Positions 1 through 5,956 of a stretch of 6,249 nucleotides of DNA are shown here, piece by piece (within the stretch, counting starts at the first letter, position 1; every line of letters begins with the position of its first letter). The DNA lies in the NCBI GenBank assembly GCA_031262565.1, contig JAISHL010000038.1, forward strand, positions 1-6,249, given 5' to 3'. This DNA comes from Candidatus Nomurabacteria bacterium. GTDB lineage: Bacteria; Patescibacteriota; Saccharimonadia; Saccharimonadales; Saccharimonadaceae. The notes under the pieces were generated by a model. That model made no database searches. It saw only the letters and a list, made by a program, of their open reading frames with translations, and was not told where the DNA came from. The translations under genes and the position numbers were made by a program.

Positions 1-74
1 TTTACACCGGCTCGTTGAATTTTTTTTAAAGTTTTTGGGCCCCTTTAGTAAAAAAATTTTTTCCGTCAGCGTTA
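1..74 (-). other. dnaG: Out-of-frame continuation of dnaG at the window edge
   Basis: Reading leftward past the dnaG stop at 72-74, the frame offset by one base encodes YFLTNADGKNFFTKGAQKL, then a TAA at 26-28, then KKFNEPV and a TAA at 2-4. The NADGK and FNEPV pieces resemble the stretch of DnaG that follows the Toprim domain (a TPEGK-like motif, then a DPV motif before the helicase-binding end). This suggests that the real gene continues here and that the frame was lost through a wrong base count in a homopolymer. The stretch is unusually rich in runs: C4 at 86-89, A6 at 78-83, A7 then T6 at 50-62, C4 at 40-43 and T8 at 20-27. The in-frame TAA at 26-28 needs a second error. Sequencing or assembly error at a contig end is the simplest reading; true decay of the gene end is the alternative. 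Confidence 0.55.
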
Positions 75-1181
75 GTTAAAAAATACCCCGACGCAATATT
101 TTTTTATCACCCACTCAACTGCGGGTAATGTGTTTTTCGTGATAACTTCCAGCCATTTTTCCGCGCCGAATTTTGTGATAATTTCGTCAGGATCTTTGGC
201 AATATCAAATGATATAACGCTCAATTTTAATTCCAATGGTTCCGCCAAAATAATCGCACGCTCAGTCGCGGCGATTCCAGCGCGGTCACCATCAAAACAA
301 AGCCGAATATTATGCGACAATCGCCCCAAACTTTTCAAATGATCGCGCGTCAAAGCCGTTCCTGCGCATGCCACAATATTTTTCACGCCAGCTTGATATG
401 ATGAAATAACATCCAAATTTCCTTCAACCAAAACAACAAAATCCTCTTTCCGAATTGCATTTTTTGCAAAATTCAAACCGAAAACTTGGCGCCCTTTGTC
501 GTAAACAATTGTGGCTGGCGTATTGAGATATTTTGGCTCGCCATCGCCGATAATTCGTCCCGTAAAACCGACAATTTGCCCCTGACTATCACGCAGTGGA
601 ATCGTCATACGCGAGCGAAACATTTCGCCACCACGCGCGCCAATCAGCCCAGCCTCACGAATTTCTTGCTCGGCGAATTTTCGTGCCAAAAGGGCATTTT
701 TCAAACCAGAATTTTCGGGCGCAAAACCAATTCCCCATTCCAAAACTGTCGCTTTCATAAGCCCGCGTTTTTTGAAAATATATTCCATGGCGGTTTGCGA
801 TTTCGTCATTTCGTGCATAAAATAATTCGTCGCAATATTATTCATTTCGATCACGCGGTTTTTTCGTTGCCCTAAATCACGCGGCGCTTTTTTGTCATAT
901 CGCGTCAAATCCACGCCCGCTTTTTTTGCTAAAAGTTCCAGTGCGCCAAAAAAATCTAAACCCTCAACCTCCATGACAAAACTAAAAATATCACCACCTT
1001 TGTTTGATGAAAAATCATGCCAAATATCGCGCTCGGGCGTGACGAAAAATGACGGCGTATGTTCGTTAGTAAACGGCGATAAACCGCGCCAATATCGCCC
1101 CGACCGTTTCAGCTGAACGTATTCGCCGATCACATCCTCGATCGCGAGCTTCGACCGCACTTCTTCTTTTGCGTCATTCAT
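72..1181 (-). CDS. dnaG: DNA primase DnaG, 3'-truncated, zinc-ligand-free N-terminal domain
   Basis: Primase that makes the RNA primers for DNA replication and works with the replicative helicase. Domains in order: a CHC2-like N-terminal fold (about 1-95), the catalytic core N-terminal part (about 110-235; EWGIGFAPE at 148-156, KYLNTP at 217-222) and Toprim (about 247-335). Toprim acids are present: E253 and D257 in EGNLDV, D297 and D299 in FDGDRAG, D330 and D332 in KDPDE. The usual Cys-His-Cys-Cys zinc ligands are replaced by S35, T38, D56 and S59, while the surrounding fold motifs (TPSFFV, KGGDIFSFV) are kept. At 369 residues it is much shorter than the usual ~600. The final residues (about 361-369) diverge and the stop at 72-74 is probably a frameshift artefact, with homology resuming in another frame to the left. 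The ATG at 1179-1181 follows an extended -10 box by 6 bases with no Shine-Dalgarno, so the transcript is probably leaderless. Identity as DnaG is very secure. Confidence 0.96.
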   Translation of the reverse strand: MNDAKEEVRSKLAIEDVIGEYVQLKRSGRYWRGLSPFTNEHTPSFFVTPERDIWHDFSSNKGGDIFSFVMEVEGLDFFGALELLAKKAGVDLTRYDKKAPRDLGQRKNRVIEMNNIATNYFMHEMTKSQTAMEYIFKKRGLMKATVLEWGIGFAPENSGLKNALLARKFAEQEIREAGLIGARGGEMFRSRMTIPLRDSQGQIVGFTGRIIGDGEPKYLNTPATIVYDKGRQVFGLNFAKNAIRKEDFVVLVEGNLDVISSYQAGVKNIVACAGTALTRDHLKSLGRLSHNIRLCFDGDRAGIAATERAIILAEPLELKLSVISFDIAKDPDEIITKFGAEKWLEVITKNTLPAVEWVIKKYCVGVFFN

Positions 1182-1196
1182 ATCAATATTTTACCA
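1181..1196 (-). promoter_or_regulatory. dnaG promoter, extended -10, leaderless
   Basis: On the minus strand TGG-TAAAAT occupies 1196-1188, with the -10 hexamer at 1193-1188. Six bases (ATTGAT) separate it from the ATG, so the expected transcription start falls on the A of the start codon at 1181. No convincing -35 hexamer was found at 16-18 bp, which is tolerable for an extended -10 promoter. No Shine-Dalgarno lies before the ATG. Prediction from sequence only. Confidence 0.6.
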
Positions 1197-1227
1197 CGCT
1201 TGGCGGAGAACTGGTATAATGGTAATA
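1191..1227 (+). promoter_or_regulatory. Promoter of the PEP-synthase-like gene, extended -10, leaderless
   Basis: A perfect TATAAT at 1215-1220 is preceded by TGG (extended -10) and followed by six bases (GGTAAT) and then the ATG at 1227. The predicted transcription start therefore coincides with the first base of the start codon. A weak -35 candidate is TTACCA at 1191-1196 with an 18-bp spacer (4 of 6 matches to TTGACA). It is interleaved with the divergent dnaG promoter, so RNA polymerase binding at the two may be mutually exclusive (inference). Confidence 0.7.
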
Positions 1228-3140
1228 TGAAATCCGTTATAAATCTTAGTGAAGCGAAAAATGTTGCCGAATTTGGTGGCAAAGCGGTGAATTTAGGCGA
1301 AATGTTGAGAAGTAATTTACCCGTTCCAAATGGGTTGGCGGTTGGCTTGACGGCTTTTAATAAAGAAAAATTATTTGCCACGGCACGAGCGGAAATTTTG
1401 AGCAAAATTGATCAACAAAAACTTTATGCAGTGCGTTCTTCAGCGACAGTTGAAGATGCAAAAAATGCTTCGTGGGCTGGGCAATTTGAATCATTTTTGA
1501 ATATAAAATCAGACGAAATTATTGCGACAATTGAAAAATGTCATAACTCGGCAAAGTTGCGTGCAAAGTCTTATGCCGATAAAAATTCTGCCGACGTGAT
1601 TGGTATTGCCGTGGTTATTCAGGAAATGATCACGCCGAAATTTGCGGGCGTTTTGTTTACGATTGATCCGACGACTGGCGAAGATCACTTTGTGACGGAA
1701 TATGTGTCTGGTTTGGGCGAAAGTTTAGTTGATGGCTCGGCTGATCCAACGCGAATCGCGTGGCGAAATGGCGAACAAATTGACGCACCGTTTGATATCG
1801 CAAAATTAACCGATTTGGCGCAAAAAGTTGAGCAAATTTTTGGCGATAAACAAGATATTGAATGGGCGTTTGACGGCACAAAAATGTGGCTAATTCAAGC
1901 GCGTCCAATTACGACCGTCGCGACAAAAACCGATAAAGAAACATATTTTGGCGAACCTAACGAATTATTTTATTGGGGTCCGTCGCGCGCTGTGGCGCAA
2001 TACATGAGTGATTTTATTGCGGCAATGCAACAGTTTTTCACTGAAATTTATCACGACAAATCCATGCCGAATCCGCCAAAAACTCTCGTTTTGTTTTATC
2101 GCGATCGGATGGTTTGGCTAAATAATGCAGAAGAATTTACGGATTTTACCGCCGCGATGTTTGAAAATTACACGCAATTTGGCGATATTGATCAAGATAT
2201 GACAAATTGGCGATTGGTATCAAAAGATCTCGAAAAATTAGAAGGTGATGAATTTAAGGAAAAGTTGCTGACTGCATGGCAATCAACTTTTTGTGTAGAA
2301 TTTGCGCTATACGGTGCGGAAATTGCGTTGGCGCGCCGACTGACTCGTTTTGATGAAAAAACCAGACAGCAAATTTATGCAACGTTGACTATTCCTGATC
2401 GCCCGACTTTTATAAATCGGCTGGACGCGGAGCTACTTGAAAACCATGGTCCAGCGACCATGGCGAAAAAATACCCGTGGATCAATGACGGATATTTTGG
2501 CGTGCAAAATACGGCGTTGGAATATTTTACAAATCGCTTAAAAACTATCGAAAATCACGAGGTGAATTTATTTATCAAAAACCGCAAAACGCCAGATTTT
2601 GGTTTGACGATTGAGGAAATTAAAGCTTTTGAATTGACACGTCGCATGATTGAATTTATGGACGACCGTAAACGCTGGATGATGGAAACGCGCCGCTTGA
2701 TCACCAAAAATTTGAGCAACGTTGAAAATGGTTGGTTATTTAAAGACGGCAAAACAACAATATTAGACGACGAGCAAACGCAAGATCTGTGGGTTCGCTA
2801 TGTTAAATTCCGCGTTAATGATCACAATATTGTTGGCTTGGTGGCAAGTCGTGGTGGTCGCCACACGATCACTGGCGAAGTCGCAATTCCGTTGTCGCCG
2901 ACGGATAATATTCCAGCCGATAAAATCTTAGTCGTGCCGTCGACCAGTCCGAGCTATGTTCCACTTATGCGAAACGCACGGGCGCTTGTTACGGATCATG
3001 GCGGAATCATGTCGCACGCGGCGATTGTGGCGCGCGAATTCGGCTTGCCGTGTATTGTTGGCACAAAATCCGCCACCAAACTTTTGAAAAACGGCGACCA
3101 AGTTGTGTTGGATTTAATTAAGGGTAAAGTGAACTATTAG
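1227..3140 (+). CDS. PEP-synthase-like / rifampin-phosphotransferase-like dikinase lacking the PEP barrel
   Basis: A 637-residue cytosolic enzyme expected to use ATP to phosphorylate a mobile histidine and pass the phosphate to an acceptor. The N-terminal ATP-grasp domain of the PPDK/PEP synthase family spans about 5-230: GGKAVNLGEM with K19, AVRSSATVED with R70, AGVLFTIDP at 140-148, GLGESLVDG, DIEW at 210-213 and QARPIT at 224-229. A middle region (about 240-540) is not recognised; it is helix-rich and charged (for example RRMIEFMDDRKRW). The C-terminal swivelling domain (about 560-637) holds the catalytic H597 in GGIMSHAAIVARE. The PEP/pyruvate-binding barrel of true PEP synthase and PPDK is absent. 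The order ATP-grasp, acceptor domain, His domain is that of rifampin phosphotransferases, although those are larger (about 860 residues), so the substrate is unknown. ATG 1227 was chosen over a TTG at 1200 because the -10 box lies between them and family similarity begins near MKSVINL. No terminator is visible after the TAG stop. Confidence 0.85.
   Translation: MKSVINLSEAKNVAEFGGKAVNLGEMLRSNLPVPNGLAVGLTAFNKEKLFATARAEILSKIDQQKLYAVRSSATVEDAKNASWAGQFESFLNIKSDEIIATIEKCHNSAKLRAKSYADKNSADVIGIAVVIQEMITPKFAGVLFTIDPTTGEDHFVTEYVSGLGESLVDGSADPTRIAWRNGEQIDAPFDIAKLTDLAQKVEQIFGDKQDIEWAFDGTKMWLIQARPITTVATKTDKETYFGEPNELFYWGPSRAVAQYMSDFIAAMQQFFTEIYHDKSMPNPPKTLVLFYRDRMVWLNNAEEFTDFTAAMFENYTQFGDIDQDMTNWRLVSKDLEKLEGDEFKEKLLTAWQSTFCVEFALYGAEIALARRLTRFDEKTRQQIYATLTIPDRPTFINRLDAELLENHGPATMAKKYPWINDGYFGVQNTALEYFTNRLKTIENHEVNLFIKNRKTPDFGLTIEEIKAFELTRRMIEFMDDRKRWMMETRRLITKNLSNVENGWLFKDGKTTILDDEQTQDLWVRYVKFRVNDHNIVGLVASRGGRHTITGEVAIPLSPTDNIPADKILVVPSTSPSYVPLMRNARALVTDHGGIMSHAAIVAREFGLPCIVGTKSATKLLKNGDQVVLDLIKGKVNY
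2444..2463. repeat. Perfect 8-bp inverted repeat inside the PEP-synthase-like gene
   Basis: CCATGGTC at 2444-2451 and its exact reverse complement GACCATGG at 2456-2463 flank a CAGC loop. It lies within coding sequence, around residues 406-413 of the PEP-synthase-like protein. It could form a stable RNA hairpin, but nothing follows it that would make a terminator. No function is claimed. Confidence 0.5.
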
Positions 3141-3155
3141 ATTGTTATAAGTCTA

Positions 3156-3190
3156 TTGACAAAAAACACTATCTGTGATAATATATGGTG
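3156..3190 (+). promoter_or_regulatory. Consensus sigma-70-type promoter for the 116-residue gene
   Basis: A perfect -35 TTGACA sits at 3156-3161. Two -10 readings are possible: GATAAT at 3177-3182 with an upstream TGT (extended -10; 15-bp spacer), or TAATAT at 3179-3184 (17-bp spacer). Transcription would start near 3189-3191, giving a leader of about 25 bases that carries a Shine-Dalgarno. The -10 region overlaps a short palindrome, TATC-TGT-GATA (3170-3180), which could be an operator half-site but is short enough to be chance. Confidence 0.75.
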
Positions 3191-3203
3191 TCCAAATAAA
3201 ATT

Positions 3204-3210
3204 AAGGAGA
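3204..3210 (+). promoter_or_regulatory. Shine-Dalgarno of the 116-residue gene
   Basis: AAGGAGA ends four bases before the ATG at 3215. It is the strongest ribosome-binding site in the window and fixes the start. It contrasts with the two upstream genes, which have none. Confidence 0.85.
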
Positions 3211-3214
3211 TATT

Positions 3215-3565
3215 ATGGAAAAGAGAATCCCTGAGGTGTGCTTAGGATGTAATAATTATGATCTAGACTGCAATCTAGCTCCGATGTATGGCGTGATTCC
3301 TACGCTAAAGAATAGTTCATTTAATGATAAAAATCCTTCTGTTGCTGATGCGATGGATTCGGAAATTTATGAAAAGATGAGACTTTGTTCTGATGATAAT
3401 AAAAATGATTACAATGCTCGCTACATTACTTCAAAGAATCTAGCAAAAGTTGTTAGTCGAACGATGACGATACTCATAGAAATGCCAGATCGAGCCGAAA
3501 AATCACAAAAAGAAGCCGAGGATATTCGCGCAAAATTTGCCAAACTAGAATCATTAGAATCGTAA
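3215..3565 (+). CDS. Hypothetical 116-residue cysteine-containing protein
   Basis: I do not recognise this protein. Its own strong promoter and Shine-Dalgarno make it a convincing gene. The N-terminus has C9, C12 and C19 (CLGC then six residues then C), with a fourth cysteine at C58. This could be a small metal-binding site, but the pattern is not diagnostic. The middle (31-66) is polar and rich in Asn and Asp. The C-terminal part (about 73-116, from SKNLAKVV to KLESLES) is charged and predicted helical, possibly a coiled coil. There is no signal peptide or membrane segment, so it is probably cytosolic. The first two-thirds uses more AAG and AGA codons than the neighbours, which favour AAA and CGN; this weakly hints at a different origin. 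The stop overlaps the 3' end of the convergent Clp-like gene by 12 bp. Confidence 0.8.
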   Translation: MEKRIPEVCLGCNNYDLDCNLAPMYGVIPTLKNSSFNDKNPSVADAMDSEIYEKMRLCSDDNKNDYNARYITSKNLAKVVSRTMTILIEMPDRAEKSQKEAEDIRAKFAKLESLES

Positions 3566-5956
3566 ATCACCCACGCCAATATTCAATGTTTCGCCAGCGG
3601 TCAACTCGCCCGTAAGTAATTTTTCCGCCACGATATTTTCAACGGTTTTTTGCACGATTCGACGCATTGGGCGCGCGCCAAGTCTAGGGTCATAACCTGC
3701 ATCAACCAACGCGCGTTTTGCCTCATCATCAACTACGACGGCGACTTTTTGAAGCGATAGATTTTTGTTGATACTTTTCAAAATCAAATCCACGACTTGA
3801 ACCAGCTCGTCTTTTGTTAGCGGGCGGAACACGACAATTTCGTCAAAACGGTTCAAAAATTCTGGACGAAATTCTTGGCGCTCGATCAGCTCGTTTGTGA
3901 TCTGTTCGTGAAATTGCTCAACTTGGTAACCAGCGTCGATATATTGGCGAATCCGTTCCGCGCCCGCGTTGGATGTGGCGATCAAAATCGTGTCACGGAA
4001 AGAGATCTCGCGGTTGTTAATATCGCGCAAAATTCCCTCATCCAAAACTTGCAGCAGCGTCGTTAAAACGTTAGTGTGAGCTTTTTCAATCTCGTCCAAC
4101 AAAACCACCGAGAACGGATTTTTTTGAACTTGGGCGGACAGGGAATTCGGATCAGTCGCGCCATCGGCAATTAAGCGAGCAACATCTTCGGGGCGAACAT
4201 ACTCATTTAAATCAATGCGCACCATATGATTTTCGCCGCCAAAATAAACGTCAGCCAGTGCTTTCGCTAACTCTGTTTTACCAACGCCAGTCGGTCCAAG
4301 AAACAGAAAAGTGCCAATCGGACGATTTTCGTTCCGAACACCAGCTCGCGCTCGACGTAATGCTGCCGAAACCGCCGACACAGCGTTAGTTTGATTGATC
4401 ATGCGCTGATGAATCAGATTTTCCAGATTAAGAAGTTTGTCGCGCTCGCTCGGATCACTATTATTGCCAACGGCTCCACCAATTTTCACGCCCAGAGTAT
4501 TTTCAATGGTTGTGCGAACGGATTGTGAAGTAACTAAACCCAGCTCCGCCACATTCGCCGAGCCTTCCAAAAGTTGAATAGACTTTTGCGGTTGCGCCAC
4601 ATCTTGAATATATCGCTCCGATAAACGATACGTTTCGGTCAGCGCCTGATACATATAAGTTACGTTATGCTGCGGCTCAAAACTGATAATCTGGTCTTCG
4701 AGAATGCGCAAAACATCATCTTGGCTAGGCGGCGCAATTTGAACGCGATTTAATGCGGCGGCAAGTGCTGGGCGCGTCTGGGCGATTTGCAAAAATTTCT
4801 GCTCGTCTAACGATAGGATCAATCGAAGACCGCTACCTTCTAAAATTGGCTGTAAAATTCCCGATACGTCGATTGATCCCGCGGAATCTTCAAAGAAAAC
4901 TTCGGCGTTATTAAGAAATAAAATGATGTTTTTTGCTTTGTAAGCTTCGACAAAGAGCGTGTTAATCAGTTGCTCGATTTTTCCACGACCACTGGCGGCG
5001 GCAACTAGCGCGGTTGCATCAAGTGAAAAAACTTGGTTGAATTGCAACGATTTTGGAATTTTTTCCGACGCGTCCAAAAGTTTTTCCGCAAAACTATCAA
5101 CCACAGTGGCTTTTCCTGAGCCAAGTGGACCAATCAAAGCGACATTTTTTCGCCCACCTTGACTTAATAGATTTAACATCTGTGAAATCGCTGTGTGATG
5201 GGATTCTAAACGAGTATTCAAACTGCGCCCACGAGCGAATTTTTCTGACAAATTTATGCCAAAATGCTGCAGAGTCGGAATGTAGCCAAACGACCAGTCG
5301 CGCCCAACTCCACCAGTCAATTTTGGCTCGCTGTGAAGTTTAATCAGGGCAGATAAATGCGTAAACCATTCTGCGCCGCGGATCATATCGTCTTCGCTGA
5401 GTTGCAAAACGTTCAAGATTTGTTTGGCGGCAGGTTGAGTTCGCACGATCGCTGCGGTCAAAGTTGCCGACGAAATAGAGTCGGATTTATCTGGTAGACT
5501 GGCGTTAATTTGCAACATTTCATTAAAAACTAGCGCCGAATCAGCTGGATTTGTAGAAGATAAATCTGGCAAATATTGCGCCGAAATGCCGAAGCGCGCC
5601 GCAAAAAATCGTCCGCCCTTAGTTTTCATGACGGCAATCGCTAGATCCCGCGGACTCGGATTTTCAGGCAAAACACCAAGCAAATCGCCATCCAAAACAT
5701 CCGACAAAGTTCGCGGATTTTTGCTCGGCGGCAATTTGTCTAAATCCTGCTTTTTCCAAACATGAAGCATCAGCGGATATGCCGACAGAGAAACTACAAC
5801 CCAGCCGATCGCCTCTGAAAAAATCAGAAGCGCCGCGCCGAGGAGGAAAAATATCAGAGCGAGTAAAATTGCGATAATATTCAATATCTTGCCAGCTTTT
5901 GCACTAAAACGCGCTTTGACGGCTCTGGTGGAGCGAAAATCTAAACGAGGTTCCAT
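3554..5956 (-). CDS. Membrane-anchored ClpC/ClpB-like double AAA+ ATPase with degenerate first ATPase domain
   Basis: An 800-residue Hsp100-type ATPase. Residues about 22-67 form two hydrophobic segments flanked by basic residues, predicted to be an in-out-in membrane hairpin with the rest in the cytoplasm. A divergent Clp N-like helical region follows (about 84-205). D1 (about 250-465) keeps a Walker A (GPLGSGKAT, 276-284) but its Walker B reads FLNN (N349, N350) instead of a DE pair, and no long middle-domain coiled coil is inserted. D2 (about 505-795) is well conserved: KLLNLENLIHQR, Walker A GPTGVGKTE (554-562), Walker B LLDEIEKAH (D621, E622), sensor 1 TSN (661-663), arginine finger R703 in LNRFDE and sensor 2 GARPMRR. 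The GYVG pore loop expected near 597-606 and the ClpP-docking VGF/LGF tripeptide expected near 665-690 are not seen. The start overlaps the upstream membrane-protein gene by 16 bp, indicating coupled translation. The symbol clpC is withheld because ClpP partnership is doubtful. Confidence 0.9.
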   Translation of the reverse strand: MEPRLDFRSTRAVKARFSAKAGKILNIIAILLALIFFLLGAALLIFSEAIGWVVVSLSAYPLMLHVWKKQDLDKLPPSKNPRTLSDVLDGDLLGVLPENPSPRDLAIAVMKTKGGRFFAARFGISAQYLPDLSSTNPADSALVFNEMLQINASLPDKSDSISSATLTAAIVRTQPAAKQILNVLQLSEDDMIRGAEWFTHLSALIKLHSEPKLTGGVGRDWSFGYIPTLQHFGINLSEKFARGRSLNTRLESHHTAISQMLNLLSQGGRKNVALIGPLGSGKATVVDSFAEKLLDASEKIPKSLQFNQVFSLDATALVAAASGRGKIEQLINTLFVEAYKAKNIILFLNNAEVFFEDSAGSIDVSGILQPILEGSGLRLILSLDEQKFLQIAQTRPALAAALNRVQIAPPSQDDVLRILEDQIISFEPQHNVTYMYQALTETYRLSERYIQDVAQPQKSIQLLEGSANVAELGLVTSQSVRTTIENTLGVKIGGAVGNNSDPSERDKLLNLENLIHQRMINQTNAVSAVSAALRRARAGVRNENRPIGTFLFLGPTGVGKTELAKALADVYFGGENHMVRIDLNEYVRPEDVARLIADGATDPNSLSAQVQKNPFSVVLLDEIEKAHTNVLTTLLQVLDEGILRDINNREISFRDTILIATSNAGAERIRQYIDAGYQVEQFHEQITNELIERQEFRPEFLNRFDEIVVFRPLTKDELVQVVDLILKSINKNLSLQKVAVVVDDEAKRALVDAGYDPRLGARPMRRIVQKTVENIVAEKLLTGELTAGETLNIGVGDLRF

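Noticed and set aside
130..1116. Three plus-strand open frames opposite dnaG (130-342, 486-875, 892-1116)
   Set aside because: They are antisense to a firmly identified gene, lack ribosome-binding sites and show no recognisable domain.
1200..1226. TTG start giving nine extra residues on the PEP-synthase-like protein
   Set aside because: The TATAAT box lies inside this extension, there is no Shine-Dalgarno before the TTG, and family similarity starts at the ATG at 1227.
1178..2752. Minus-strand open frames opposite the PEP-synthase-like gene (1178-1405, 1657-1908, 1685-1879, 2555-2752)
   Set aside because: They are shadows of a conserved coding region with low-complexity, non-protein-like translations.
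3141..3155. Rho-independent terminator after the PEP-synthase-like gene
   Set aside because: No GC-rich stem followed by a T run is present between the TAG stop and the next promoter.
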